DNA of 64,000 nt, taken from the NCBI GenBank assembly GCA_036924085.1, contig JAVGWX010000013.1, positions 50,510,965 through 50,574,964 of the forward strand. The letters run 5' to 3'. Under the pieces are notes generated by a model. It was not told where the DNA came from, searched no databases, and saw nothing but the letters and a program-made list of their open reading frames with translations. Source of the stretch: Ariolimax columbianus (lineage: Eukaryota > Mollusca > Gastropoda > Stylommatophora > Arionidae). This document shows positions 20,515 through 31,444 of this stretch, piece after piece. The position numbers were made by a program, and so were the translations under genes. Every line of letters starts with the position of its first letter. Position 1 is the first letter of the stretch.

Positions 20515-20700
20515 TTTCTCACAGATGGAAAATCAGCATTCCAAGGACTGGAGTTTAGGAAACTGCCAGTTTTACAAGCTCTACTCTCTGAACTGAACAA
20601 CCCACGCAAAATGTTCATGCAGTGGTTACCGTCTCATTGTGGTATAACGGAAAACGAGACCACATCGACTGCAGAGGATGGTGCTGTAAACGAGCAATCA
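20515..20700 (+). pseudogene. LINE RNase H C-terminal fragment
   Basis: FLTDGKSAFQGLEFRKLPVL then MFMQWLPSHCGITENETTST. The TD and WLPSHCGI..NE motifs identify an RNase H fragment. It ends abruptly at the start of the next RT relic. Confidence 0.7.
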
Positions 20701-22995
20701 ATGTACCACGTGCTTGGCCATTTCTGCTGTTTCTACAATCTCAATGCTCATTCAGAGACTGAAATGCAATGTACTGTTGACATGTTTGCAGCAACTTGCG
20801 ATAACTTTGGTGTATGAGTAAAACTGAAGTGCTGCACCAATCAGCCCCAAGAACTGTGCACAGTGAGCCATCAATTCCTATCAACGGCCAGAAGTTGAAG
20901 TCGGTGTAACGCTTTGTAAACCTTAGTAACACCCTCTCCAGAGCAGTACATGTTGATGATGAATTAAACTCGAGAATTTCCAAAGAATGTATATCCTTTT
21001 GGAAACTAAGATCCTCAGTTTGGGACCGGATAGGAATTAAGCTTAAAACCAAATTGAAGGTTTATGCGACAGTCTTTCTACCAGCTCTTCTGTACGCCTG
21101 TGAAACCTGGACTGTGTACAGAAAACATGCGAAGAAGCTTGACCTCTTCCATCTAGGCTGATTAAGGAAAATGCTGAACATAAAATGGCAATAAAGGATC
21201 ACAGATGTAGAATTTTTTTTGCGGGCTGGCATGCCATGCATCCACACAACACTATGCAAATCGCAGCTTAGATGGACTGACTATGTTGTCCGCATGAAAG
21301 ATGAGCGGCTTCCAAGGAAAACATTCTATGGCGAGCTCGAGTCAGGCAAGCGTGCTCGCGGTGGCCAAATAAAACGTTACAAAGACACACTAAAAGCCTG
21401 ACTGAAGAAATGCGGCATTGACCCTGATAATTGGGAGAATATTTGTGCTGATCTGTCTGGCGCGTGGTACAATCTCTGCTGGCACATCACACATGCAGCA
21501 GACAAGAACCAAGGAAGCTGCACTGAGAAAGACGACACGAAAGGCAAGACACGAATTGCCTCCGTCTGACGGTCAGACAGTGTTTCTCTGCCCTCAGTGG
21601 GACAGAAGCTTTCGGGCTCGGATTAGTTTGATCAGCCATCTACAAACCCACTCTAGGCTCGGATTAGTTTGATCAGCCATCTACAAACCCACTCTAGGCT
21701 CGGATTAGTTTGATCAGCCATCTACAAACCCACTCTAGGCTCGGATTAGTTTGATCAGCCATCTACAAACCCACTCTAGGCTCGGATTAGTTTGATCAGC
21801 CATCTACAAACCCACTCTAGGCTCGGATTAGTTTGATCAGCCATCTACAAACCCACTCTAGGCTCGGATTAGTTTGATCAGCCGTCTACAAACCCACTCT
21901 AGGCTCGGATTAGTTTGATCAGCCATCTACAAACCCACTCTAGGCTCGGATTAGTTTGATCAGCCATCTACAAACCCACTCTAGGCTCGGATTAGTTTGA
22001 TCAGCCGTCTACAAACCCACTCTAGGCTCGGATTAGTTTGATCAGCCATCTACAAACCCACTCTAGGCTCGGATTAGTTTGATCAGCCATCTACAAACCC
22101 ACTCTAGGCTCGGATTAGTTTGATCAGCCATCTACAAACCCACTCTAGGCTCGGATTAGTTTGATCAGCCGTCTACAAACCCACTCTAGGCTCGGATTAG
22201 TTTGATCAGCCATCTACAAACCCACTCTAGGCTCGGATTAGTTTGATCAGCCATCTACAAACCCACTCTAGGCTCGGATTAGTTTGATCAGCCATCTACA
22301 AACCCACTCTAGGCTCGGATTAGTTTGATCAGCCGTCTACAAACCCACTCTAGGCTCGGATTAGTTTGATCAGCCGTCTACAAACCCACTCTAGGCTCGG
22401 ATTAGTTTGATCAGCCGTCTACAAACCCACTCTAGGCTCGGATTAGTTTGATCAGCCGTCTACAAACCCACTCTAGGCTCGGATTAGTTTGATCAGCCGT
22501 CTACAAACCCACTCTAGGCTCGGATTAGTTTGATCAGCCGTCTACAAACCCACTCTAGGCTCGGATTAGTTTGATCAGCCGTCTACAAACCCACTCTAGG
22601 CTCGGATTAGTTTGATCAGCCGTCTACAAACCCACTCTAGGCTCGGATTAGTTTGATCAGCCATCTACAAACCCACTCTAGGCTCGGATTAGTTTGATCA
22701 GCCGTCTACAAACCCACTCTAGGCTCGGATTAGTTTGATCAGCCGTCTACAAACCCACTCTAGGCTCGGATTAGTTTGATCAGCCGTCTACAAACCCACT
22801 CTAGGCTCGGATTAGTTTGATCAGCCGTCTACAAACCCACTCTAGGCTCGGATTAGTTTGATCAGCCATCTACAAACCCACTCTAGGCTCGGATTAGTTT
22901 GATCAGCCGTCTACAAACCCACTCTAGGATAACAATGTGGTCCTCTTCGGAAACGATGGACAAACCACAACAGCAATCATATCCTGCTGTTTTGT
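20701..22995 (+). pseudogene. LINE RT C-terminus with C2H2 finger, carrying a giant array
   Basis: Plus-strand pieces, with frame changes: AATCDNFGV, QPQELCTV, LKTKLKVYATVFLPALLYAC, HAKKLDLFHLG, RWTDYVVRMKDERLPRKTFY and GELESGKRARGGQIKRYKD, ending in LCPQWDRSFRARISLISHLQ. These follow the order of the antisense LINE at 40516-43343, whose C-terminus has the finger CPMCSRCFRARIGLFSHMRT. Here the second finger Cys is Trp, several stops occur and the finger-coding DNA has become a 41-bp array. After the array, 'cgatggacaaaccacaa' resembles that LINE's 3' UTR. Confidence 0.82.
21610..22928. repeat. 41-bp tandem array from an RT zinc-finger codon block, about 32 copies
   Basis: The unit is ggctcggattagtttgatca followed by gccatctacaaacccactcta. 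The first unit is the native coding sequence for RARISLISHLQTHS of the RT C-terminus. Unit length 41 shifts frame each time, so the product stops within two units. The variants catctac and gtctac are clustered, with the left part mostly 'a' and the right mostly 'g'. Confidence 0.95.
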
Positions 22996-23214
22996 CAGCC
23001 TGTATTTTCCCCAGTTCTTCAGTTCTTCCATTAGGACATTTTCCCCCATCATTGATTCCCTCCTCTGTATTAGTCTGTCTGGAACGTAAGTCTTCGTCTG
23101 CACAGAGGCGTTCTGTGATGTTTACTTTCTATCTACTAATTATAACTCTCGGACTGGTAAACAAAGTATCTTGTTTGTCTTTCAAATTTCATTAGGCGCT
23201 CTTTTTCCTTGAGT

Positions 23215-23560
23215 GACCCAGATCTCCCTTGAGAGACGCTTAATCGGAACCACTATCCCAATCCAACGTATGAAAGGTCTCCACAATTCTGACATAAGAC
23301 GATTGTCCCTGGGGAAGGATGCGGTAATCTATGCAGACAAGGCAAAACATTGATGGTGCCCTGGTACCCTCGCGGTAAGAAGAGACCGCTGGGAAGACCT
23401 CCAATGCACTAGTCAGACTCCCTTGCTGTACTCTGCAACATTCGAGATGCCTCTAGAGGAGCACACCACGCACTGGACTTCCGTTGCTCAAGACAGAGTT
23501 CGCTGGTGACGAAGTTGGGACCCCCAGCTACGCCGAGGAACGGGTAATTAACATCAACAT
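23215..23560 (+). pseudogene. RTE-like LINE RT C-terminal fragment
   Basis: LERRLIGTTIPIQRMKGLHN then SDIRRLSLGKDAVIYADKAK corresponds to the antisense fragment at 19812-20170 (ERRMIGLTLHSQGLKGLHNT). It ends with SVAQDRVRW and RSWDPQLRRGTG. Stops and shifts are present. Confidence 0.7.
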
Positions 23561-23924
23561 CAAGAACTATTTTTCCTTTCTCGTGTTGTTTAGGGTCCAG
23601 TGAAACAGGTTACACATTCATAAAACCATTTTCTTTTCGTCTTTCTTCAAAGTCCTCCAAAGATTTCTATTTCACTGTTTGCACTGTTTTCTTGGCTCTC
23701 CTTCCGAGTGTTACACACTCTGTGTATTTCTCTGTTTTCCCTCCTGTATTCTTGGCTTCAAAGCATTGTTTCCATCCCTTTTTCTTTTTCTTGATTATAA
23801 TTTTGATTTCTTCTGTCCTCCAGTGTGTTCTCTGTATATTCTTCGTGACTCTGATTTCACTATATTGCTTCTGTTGCAGCTGCCTTGATAGTACTTGATA
23901 ATTTTAACCTAGGTGTATCTCTCG
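23561..23924. other. No recognisable feature, T-rich
   Basis: T-rich sequence with no homology recognised. Confidence 0.5.
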
Positions 23925-24120
23925 GGGATTCCGTTGCGAAGTGGTCAAGTCGTAGGCCTCGTGATCAGGTGGCGTGGGTTCGACTCCGGACTCCGCCGTC
24001 TTTTTCACGGGTGCTTGATGCGGAGTCCCCTGCATCTCGTAGTCGCCCCCTAGTCGTCTTGTCCTTGATTTGCCACTGGGATCGGGCGGCACGAGACGAG
24101 AGAATGAGGATAAAAAGTAG
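23925..24120 (+). mobile_element. tRNA-derived SINE, group T4
   Basis: The head contains ttgcgaagtggtcaagtcg (A-box region, about 23934-23952) and gggttcgactccggac (B-box, about 23977-23992). The body is GC-rich and ends 'gagaatgaggataaaaagt'. The B-box is a very good match to GGTTCGANTCC. No second copy was found in the window, so it could also be a tRNA pseudogene with flanking DNA. Confidence 0.7.
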
Positions 24121-24125
24121 CGCAG

Positions 24126-24560
24126 TTAATCCTTACTAGAAATAACGCAAGCAACATAAATTATGCCCTCATCAACGGCCTTTGCCTGTATCTCTAGATC
24201 CACTTGTTCTTCTGTACTACCCACTGTTGTAGATATAAACCCCTGGTATCTGATATGATTAATTATGGTCTTGGACTCATTATATGTGATACTCAGATCT
24301 GTTTGCGGGGATGCTCCTCCACTCTTTGCTAGTTTGTCTGCAACTTCATTGCCTTCAATATTGCAGTGGGATGGGATCCATTGTATGACCAACCTTGGGT
24401 GTTCTGCTGACAGCTGTGTTAGGGAGAACATACATTTCTCGAGATCTTCATCTTTGTGTTGTTTTAGCGCTGCTATTACTGACGCGGCATCAGTCAGGAA
24501 TACTATGTTTTCTTGGTGGATATCTTTATCTTGGGAATCCTGGTATTCAATCAGGCAAGG
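24126..24560 (-). pseudogene. LINE RNase H fragment
   Basis: On the minus strand NIVFLTDAASVIAALKQHKD holds the catalytic Asp block, then HPRLVIQWIPSHCNIEGNEV and ADKLAKSGGASPQTD hold the His and last Asp. The motif spacing matches the intact domain at 6964-7962. The N-terminal YTDGS and the Cys/His tail are missing. The His and two Asp motifs are preserved. Confidence 0.75.
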
Positions 24561-24595
24561 TTACCTGATGGCAGGTAGCCAAACGCAATTTAAAT
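24533..24595 (-). repeat. 3' end of T3-like SINE
   Basis: On the minus strand 'tgcctgattgaataccaggattcc' matches the 3' end of the T3 SINEs (1806-1850, 2397-2430) and the fragment at 49862-49945. It overlaps the edge of the RNase H relic. Confidence 0.5.
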
Positions 24596-24659
24596 ATGTG
24601 GCCTTTGTCCTGGAGTACCATGATGGTCTAAAGACCTGTTGCAGATCATCATTATCATA

Positions 24660-25290
24660 GGCGTCTCAGTCTCTAGAGACCATGCGCGGGGCGCCCTGTA
24701 AGTTGTGTCCACCTCTGTCTCCTGTATTTTGACACTGTCTGTTGTGGCTGTAAAGGCCGATCCGCGAGTGACAGTCCCTGCCACAGATCATACAGCCATA
24801 CTGAGGAGGCTGGCCACAGATCATACAGCCATACTGAGGAGGCTGGCCACAGATCATACAGCCATACTGAGGAGGCTGGCCACAGATCATACAGCCATAC
24901 TGAGGAGGCTGGCCACAGATCATACAGCCATACTGAGGATGCTGGCCACAGATCATACAGCCATACTGAGGAGGCTGGCCACAGATCATACAGCCATACT
25001 GAGGAGGCTGGCCACAGATCATACAGCCATACTGAGGAGGCTGGCCACAGATCATACAGCCATACTGAGGAGGCTGGCCACAGATTATACAGCCATACTG
25101 AGGATGCTGGCTTGCCTGGCTGTTCATTGATCTCTTCACTCTTTCTCTTTTCTCTGCAGCTAGAAGACCCCCCCCCCCCCCCTCTCCAACTGACTGTCTC
25201 CAGATAGCTCGATCCTGAGCAGTTTTGTCCCAGCCCTCGGATGTGTTGGTGCAGATCATATTTGTGATACATATTAGTTGCAGATACTAG
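24660..25290 (-). pseudogene. LINE RT C-terminus with zinc finger, carrying an in-frame 33-bp array
   Basis: The minus strand reads GWDKTAQDRAIWRQSVGEGG, AAEKRERVKRSMNSQ, then ten units of QPPQYGCMICG, then RDCHSRIGLYSHNRQCQ. The unexpanded relative at 54230-54740 has GWENIAQDRAIWRQSVGGGI and ERLKRSSNSQGKPATLSWLH at the same place. C..CG...HSRIGLYSHNR.C is the C2H2-type knuckle found at the end of these RTs. The array has multiplied its first Cys pair in frame. Only the C-terminal part of the element is present. Confidence 0.8.
24780..25112. repeat. 33-bp in-frame tandem array in an RT zinc finger, 10 copies
   Basis: The unit is cacagatcatacagccatac followed by tgaggaggctggc, nearly perfect, with two 'gaggatgc' variants. 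The unit is 11 codons, so the minus-strand frame stays open and repeats a Cys-x-x-Cys pair. Confidence 0.95.
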
Positions 25291-25600
25291 CATATAATAA
25301 AATTGTGTCTGGCGTCTTTTACTATCCTGACAGAAAAATACTTTTCTTTTTCATTACAGTAGAACAAACAAAATCCCTAGCTCCATAACCCCCCTCCTCC
25401 CCCCTCCAACCCCCCGTCCCCCCAAAAAAATGTGCATACTCTGCCCAACCCTAGCTACGCCACTGGCTGGTATTCAAGATTGAAAGATTGAGCACACCGT
25501 TTTCTGAGGCATTAAAGTAGAGCATTGATCTATAACAGAACATTTCATGAAAGTACATCTGTCGTGGAATATTAAGTAGAACTTTCTCAAGTTCTGATGC
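25291..25600. other. No gene; C-rich homopolymer patches
   Basis: A poly-C/CT run is at 25160-25185, just inside the preceding element. CCCCTCC-type runs are at 25388-25430. Nothing else was recognised. Confidence 0.6.
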
Positions 25601-26104
25601 AGTGCAGCGAATGAGCTGACAGCAGCCAGTGAATGACCAGACATCAGCCAGTGAATGACCAGACAGTAGCGCAGTGAATGAGCTGACAGCAGCGCAATGA
25701 TGAGCTGACAGCAGCCAGTGAATGACCAGACATCAGCCAGTGAATGACCAGACAGTAGCGCAGTGAATGAGCTGACAGCAGCGCAATGATGAGCTGACAG
25801 CAGCCAGTGAATGACCAGACATCAGCCAGTGAATGACCAGACAGTAGCGCAGTGAATGAGCTGACAGCAGCGCAATGATGAGCTGACAGCAGCCAGTGAA
25901 TGACCAGACATCAGCCAGTGAATGACCAGACAGTAGCGCAGTGAATGAGCTGACAGCAGCACAACGAATGGGATGACAGCAGACAGTGAATGACCAGACA
26001 GCAGCCACTGAATGACCAGAACCAGACAGCATCCAGTCAATGACCAGACAGCAACCAGTCAATGACCAGACAGCCACCAACTAATGACCACACAACAACC
26101 ACTG
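25601..26104. repeat. 89-bp tandem array built from about 22-bp subunits
   Basis: The word 'atgagctgacagcagcc' (or its start) recurs at 25611, 25700, 25789 and 25878, a strict 89-bp period. Inside, 'cagccagtgaatgaccagac' repeats with changes. The array leads without a break into a SINE-A2 copy that starts 'gctatcagcagccagcgact', so the unit probably derives from the 5' end of that SINE. Confidence 0.9.
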
Positions 26105-26395
26105 AATGAGCTATCAGCAGCCAGCGACTCATAGTCGGATACTTGCATCAGGGTCAACGAACCAGGGCTGACAAACACCCTTTTTTGCCTCCAAGCGGCG
26201 GCCCTACAAACCGGCTACCCAAGTGTAGTCTGGCTAAAAGAATGTGGATCGCAGTGGGAAATGAAATCCCTGTGCTAAAAAAAATCTAGCCGAAACCGGA
26301 TACGTTAGGCCGAAAGACGCAGATATCCCAGCTTCGCTGTAAACGACGACACAACGTCACAACGCCCTGTTCAGGAAGAACGCCAAAGAATAAAG
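26105..26395 (+). mobile_element. SINE-A2, diverged subfamily copy
   Basis: Shares with 8053-8345 the blocks 'cctccaagcggcggccct', 'aaaaatctagccgaaa' and 'acaacgccctgttcagg'. It follows directly on the 89-bp array, which appears to be an expansion of its first tens of bases. Confidence 0.72.
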
Positions 26396-26879
26396 AGGAT
26401 GATTCAAGAATTATGACTCCGCCGAAATTAGGAATCAAACGCGGATGTGTTCCAAGTAGCCCAGATCCGGTTTTGCACAAACCAATCAGATAAAAGAGCT
26501 ATTTTTAAACACCCCCTCCCCCAACCCCGCAAATATGCTAAAACAAATTAAGCACCCGATGGCCCGCGAGGAGTGCAGTGCTGTCGATTATGTTTACCAT
26601 GAGATGAAATGTAAAAAAAAAAAAATTCTACAAAAACAAGTCAGGCACGTTTGAGGAATCCGACCTCTGACATAACATGGAAAAAGCGGCATGGGTGGCA
26701 ACATGGTTTGGAGGTGGGAGATACGAGCGATCAGGTGGGGGGAGGGGGTGTAGAAGGTACGGCTTCTGTTCACGGATGGAGAGAAAGTGCAAATAGGAGA
26801 CAGGATACTCTTATAGAGAGTTGTAGGGGAAACATGAGGGACGAGGGAGAATTAAAACGGACAAAGACGAAAGATGAAG
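26396..26879. other. No gene recognised; possible tRNA-like remnant
   Basis: On the minus strand around 26425-26475, gcgtttgattcctaat resembles a B-box behind a tRNA-like stretch, but no A-box or second copy supports it. The rest is unassigned. Confidence 0.35.
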
Positions 26880-27690
26880 CAGAGGTATGGAGAATGATAG
26901 AGGGGGGAGGAGAGGTGTGGAGAATGATAGAGGGTGGAGGGGAGGTGTGGAGAATGATAGAGGATGGAGGAGAGGTGTGGAGAATGATAGAGGATGGAGG
27001 AGAGGTGTGGAGAATGATAGAGGGTGGAGGGGAGGTGTGGAGAATGATGGAGGATGGAGGGGAGGTGTGGAGAATGATAGAGGATGGAGGAGAGGTGTGG
27101 AGAATGATGGAGGGTGGAGGGGAGGTGTGGAGAATGATAGAGGATGGAGGAGAGGTATGGAGAATGATAGAGGGGGGAGGAGAGGTGTGGAGAATGATAG
27201 AGGGTGGAGGGGAGGTGTGGAGAATGATAGAGGATGGAGGAGAGGTGTGGAGAATGATAGAGGATGGAGGAGAGGTGTGGAGAATGATAGAGGGTGGAGG
27301 GGAGGTGTGGAGAATGATGGAGGATGGAGGGGAGGTGTGGAGAATGATAGAGGATGGAGGAGAGGTGTGGAGAATGATAGAGGGTGGAGGGGAGGTGTGG
27401 AGAATGATAGAGGGTGGAGGGGAGGTGTGGAGAATGATGGAGGATGGAGGGGAGGTGTGGAGAATGATAGAGGATGGAGGAGAGGTGTGGAGAATGATGG
27501 AGGATGGAGGGGAGGTGTGGAGAATGATAGAGGATGGAGGAGAGGTGTGGAGAATGATAGAGGATGGAGGAGAGATGTGGAGAATGATAGAGGGTGGAGG
27601 GGAGGTGTGGAGAATGATAGAGGATGGAGGAGAGGTGTGGAGAATGATAGAGGATGGAGGAGAGGTGTGGAGTTTGGTGGAGGGTGGTGG
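26880..27690. repeat. 30-bp tandem array, about 27 copies
   Basis: The unit is agaggtgtggagaatgatag followed by agg(a/g)tggagg. The 30-bp period keeps frames open on both strands for more than 300 codons. The encoded peptides are ten-residue repeats without any domain. Purine/pyrimidine strand asymmetry is strong. No parent element was identified. Confidence 0.95.
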
Positions 27691-28184
27691 AGATGTATGG
27701 AGAAAGATGGAGGGTGGGGGGGGGGGAGAGTTGTGGAGAGTGATGTAGTTTGGAGTAGAGGTATGAAGAATGATCAAGGACTGGGTATGTGTAAGAGAAC
27801 GATGAACGATGGGGTTTATGCACTCCGAAGCGTATATGATACGGTTGGCCGTGGACCTCCTGGCTGTAGTGCAAACGCGAGCCTCCTCAGCATGCTGACA
27901 TTATTGTGATTACTGTATGATTTCCCACCTCGCTGGTTACCAACCGCTTGTCTTACAGGGATGGGGTGTGTCGTTTCTCCTCTTCAGTGAGGAAATGGAT
28001 TGAGAGAATGATTGAGAAACTGAGAGACAGATGGAGAGAAATGACAAGTTGACTTAATAATGGGAGTGATAGGGAGTGATAGCAAGATGCAGATACAGAC
28101 AACACAGAATGAGAGAATTTATATTGAGAGAGAATAAAAGACAATAAGAGACGTTGTGATAGAGATGGTTTAAGACAGAACCCG
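27691..28184. other. No recognisable gene
   Basis: Degraded edge of the 30-bp array, then single-copy-looking sequence and purine-rich DNA. Confidence 0.5.
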
Positions 28185-28339
28185 GTATTAGAGAGAGAGA
28201 GAGAGAGAGAGAGTAAAATAGATAGGCAACAGTGATAGTACGATATATTGAGAGAGAATGAAAGAGAGAGAGAGAGAAAGAGAGAGAGAGTAAAATAGAT
28301 AGGCAACAGTGATAGTACGATATATTGAGAGAGAATGAA

Positions 28340-28371
<32 letters not shown>

Positions 28372-28420
28372 TAAAATAGATAGGCAACAGTGATAGTACG
28401 ATATATTGAGAGAGAATGAA

Positions 28421-28452
<32 letters not shown>

Positions 28453-28578
28453 TAAAATAGATAGGCAACAGTGATAGTACGATATATTGAGAGAGAATGA
28501 AAGAGAGAGAGAGAGAAAGAGAGAGAGAGTAAAATAGATAGGCAACAGTGATAGTACGATATATTGAGAGAGAATGAA

Positions 28579-28610
<32 letters not shown>

Positions 28611-28722
28611 TAAAATAGATAGGCAACAGTGATAGTACGATATATTGAGAGAGAATGAAAGAGAGAGAGAGAGTAAAATAGATAGGCAACAGTGATAGTA
28701 CGATATATTGAGAGAGAATGAA

Positions 28723-28754
<32 letters not shown>

Positions 28755-28905
28755 TAAAATAGATAGGCAACAGTGATAGTACGATATATTGAGAGAGAAT
28801 GAAAGAGAGAGAGAGAGAAAGAGAGAGAGAGAGTAAAATAGATAGGCAACAGTGATAGTACGATATATTGAGAGAGAATGAAAGAGAGAGAGAGAGAGAA
28901 AGCGA
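28185..28905. repeat. About 80-bp tandem array with (GA)n core, 9 copies
   Basis: The unit is gtaaaatagataggcaacag, tgatagtacgatatattgag, agagaatgaaag, then a (GA)n/GAAA stretch of variable length. The non-GA part is almost invariant while the GA part varies. Long minus-strand frames are by-products. Confidence 0.95.
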
Positions 28906-29382
28906 GAGAGAAAGAGATAATGAGAAATTGAAAGAAATAGAAATAATGGAGATATGCAGAAAGACAGCAAGTGAAGGAGAGTGATATAGGGAGAGTATAA
29001 AAAGATAGAGAGAGGGATAGAGAAATATATTGAGAAAGACGGAAAGTTAATTAGAGAAGTTGTGAAAGAAATGATGTAAAATAGAACGAGAAATAGAGAT
29101 AGCGAGGGAGAAAGAGAGAGATAGTGCGACATGGACACTATACGGAAGAATATTGATGTGAGAAATAGAGAGTGAAAGATGGAGTTATGCAGAAATATGA
29201 AACGTGAAGAGGGAGAGATAGTGCCAGAGGGAGATAGGGATTAATAGAGAGTGAAATATGGAGGAGTGCAGAAATATGGAAAGTGAAGTGTGAGATATAA
29301 TCTTACAATAGTGCGTGATAAACAGAGATAATAAGAAAAATGGAGAAAGATGGAGACATAATATATAGCGAGACAAGGTGAC
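28906..29382. repeat. Purine-rich low-complexity region
   Basis: GA-rich sequence resembling decayed flanks of the preceding array. No coding content recognised. Confidence 0.6.
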
Positions 29383-29557
29383 CGAAGACGGATGTGTCGG
29401 ACCGAAAGGTGCAAATATCGCAGTCAACTGTAAACTAGCGACACAACGCATTCCGTTCTCTGGACTACATCCTACAACTTGCAAAGCCATGTCCAGGGTT
29501 TATAGCGGGAGATTGAGAACGAAGGCAGAAGAAGAAGAAGCACAAGAAGAAGAAGAA

Positions 29558-29588
<31 letters not shown>

Positions 29589-29679
29589 AAGAAGAAGAAA
29601 AAGAAGAAGAAGCAGAAGAAGGAGAAGAAGACAGAGAAGAAGAAGACGGAGATGAAGAAGACAAAGAACAAGAAATGAA

Positions 29680-29710
<31 letters not shown>

Positions 29711-29758
29711 GAGAAAAAGAAGAAGAAAAAGAAGAAGAAGAAGAAGACGAAGAAGGAG
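29383..29758 (+). mobile_element. SINE-A, 5'-truncated, with long (GAA)n tail
   Basis: Begins at 'gaagacggatgtgtcggac' and contains the SINE-A 3' half through 'agcgggagattgagaacga'. It continues as about 230 bp of GAA-type repeat with interruptions. Expansion of the tail microsatellite explains the length. Confidence 0.85.
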
Positions 29759-30148
29759 ACAATACCCGAAGAATAGAATGATATATGGAGATAGTGTTAG
29801 ACAAAGAGACACTGAGTTTTGGGAGGTCAGTTCCAGGGTCTGTCAGGTGGTTTTCGTATTAAGAAAATAGAGCCAAAACAGGATACTGAATTGGACCTCC
29901 AAAAAAATCGAGTGGGGTAAAAAGCTGTCCAAGTCATGAACTTTGTGGGGCGCTGTGTCGGAAACAGCTGCCGGTGAGAAGCGCCTGCGTGTGAGCGGAT
30001 GTCACGGTCGAGTGACACTCACGGATAGCATTAACATCACCGGAATCTGTCTTCTGGAAATAACAGAACATCACGTGGTACCTTTACCCCGCTCTGTCCT
30101 TTCTCTCACTCCTTACTTGATTCCGGGAGTATTTTGTTTGTTTGGGAT
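29759..30148. other. No recognisable gene
   Basis: Single-copy-looking sequence. The last few bases (gtttgggat, 30140-30148) form the left TSD of the next SINE. Confidence 0.5.
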
Positions 30149-30479
30149 TTGGCTTGGCTTTGGCTTCGTTCGTTCTCAATCTTTCGCTACCAAACACTGG
30201 AATGGATTAAGTAGCAGAATGTAGTCCAGAGAACGGAATGCGTTATGTCGTAGTTTACAGTTTGACTGCGATATTTGCACCTTTCGGTCCGATACATCCG
30301 ACTTCAGCAATCATTTTTTGAGTACCGGGCTAGCATTCTCTCTTCGATCCCTTCTCCTTAGTCAGTCTTCCCTGCTGCAGTCTGTTATCCAGGAACACTG
30401 CGTGGAGGTGTAGAAGGGTCTTTGCAGCTCTGGTTCGCTGGCTCTGACGCTAGCAGTAAGCTATGGGTCGCTGGCGCTC
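30149..30479 (-). mobile_element. Antisense SINE-A, GAAGCC-tailed type, with TSD
   Basis: On the minus strand the 3' end reads attgagaacgaacgaagcc then aaagccaagcc instead of (GAA)n. The full body is present except the first about 40 bp. The 9-bp direct repeat gtttgggat flanks it (30140-30148 and 30480-30488). The same GAAGCCAAGCC ending is seen at 44602-44946 and 55673-56030, so it defines a second 3' end class. Confidence 0.85.
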
Positions 30480-30699
30480 GTTTGGGATGCAATTTTTTAT
30501 TTCTTTAGGTGGTTCTCGGGGCTTTTTTAGCTGTGGAGGAAAGAATAGGACCACTGCATGATTGTAGAAAAACATGATGAGGAAGAGCTGGGAGACTTAG
30601 GTCTTAATTCAACCCAAACAGAGTTCCCTCGGTTCATATCGTACGTAACGGGACCATCTATTTCGGGTTAAAGGGAGGACAGGTCGAAATAATTTAATT

Positions 30700-30985
30700 T
30701 AAAATAAATAAGTAAAAGTTCAAAAGAAGGAAACTCGCTTGGTACGGTCATATATCGAGATCAAATGGTTTTACAAATACGATCCTCCACGGAAAGGTGC
30801 AAGGCAGACGACGAAGAGGCCGACCTATAAAGAGGTGGGAGGACAATATAATAGAATGGACCAATCTCCGACCAGAAGAGCCACCGGCAGCGGCCGCTGA
30901 CAGAGAACGGTGGCGTGGTGTTGTGAGGATATCTTCATGTGTGCCCCAACGACCTCACCTGTTACGGGTTGACCTGACCTGAAGT
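30700..30985 (+). pseudogene. LINE RT C-terminal fragment
   Basis: KRRKLAWYGHISRSNGFTNT then ILHGKVQGRRRRGRPIKRWE, then DNIIEWTNLRPEE and VPQRPHLLRVDLT before the stop. This is the usual ending of an endonuclease/RT LINE protein (WYGHxxRS, GRRRRGRxxKRWEDNI.EWT). The frame is open from about 30797. The upstream part is lost. Confidence 0.75.
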
Positions 30986-31009
30986 AAAGGCTTATATAAA
31001 GATTGAAGT

Positions 31010-31073
31010 GTAGATTCTTCTACTAATTGCAAAGACCTTTTCAGGGCTTGGTAGCGGGAGATTAAGAACGATC

Positions 31074-31107
<34 letters not shown>

Positions 31108-31128
31108 TAGAAGAAGAAGAAGAAGAAG
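31010..31128 (+). mobile_element. SINE-A 3' end fragment
   Basis: Only the last about 60 bp of SINE-A remain ('ttcagggcttggtagcggga'), followed by (GAA)n. This is an extreme 5' truncation. Confidence 0.75.
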
Positions 31129-31444
31129 ATTTACATCCTCTAGCATTTGTAAAAATCCCATTAGCTGAAAAAAAATCGGTTTTTCTAACAAAATTACCAA
31201 GAAAACACGCGACATGTCTTCAATTATCTGCGTATGCGATAGCTCCTGGTTTTCACAAAACATGGACAAAACTTCACTACAAATTGTTAGAAAACAAATT
31301 ATTTAAAAAAAAATTCATGTTAGTAAATTCAGATACCTGTAAAGTACGTTTATAGGCGACAGTAGGAAAGACAGTGAGATGGAAAGATGAATTTCAACAA
31401 GCAAATATTTTTGTTTTTAAACTACATTTTTCTAGAAACGCTCT
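31129..31444. other. No recognisable feature
   Basis: AT-rich sequence, nothing recognised. Confidence 0.5.

Noticed and set aside
23925..24000. Functional tRNA gene
   Set aside because: A- and B-boxes are present, but I could not fold a proper acceptor stem or anticodon arm. A SINE head or tRNA pseudogene fits better. The same applies to the T1-T3 heads.
26651..27909. Four overlapping frames of 335-365 codons on both strands
   Set aside because: Caused by the 30-bp purine-rich array.
27953..29138. Ser/Leu-rich minus-strand frames up to 316 codons
   Set aside because: Caused by the 80-bp array and its (GA)n core.
29383..29790. TSD for the truncated SINE-A here
   Set aside because: Only 'gagacaa' is shared between the flanks, too short in a purine-rich setting.
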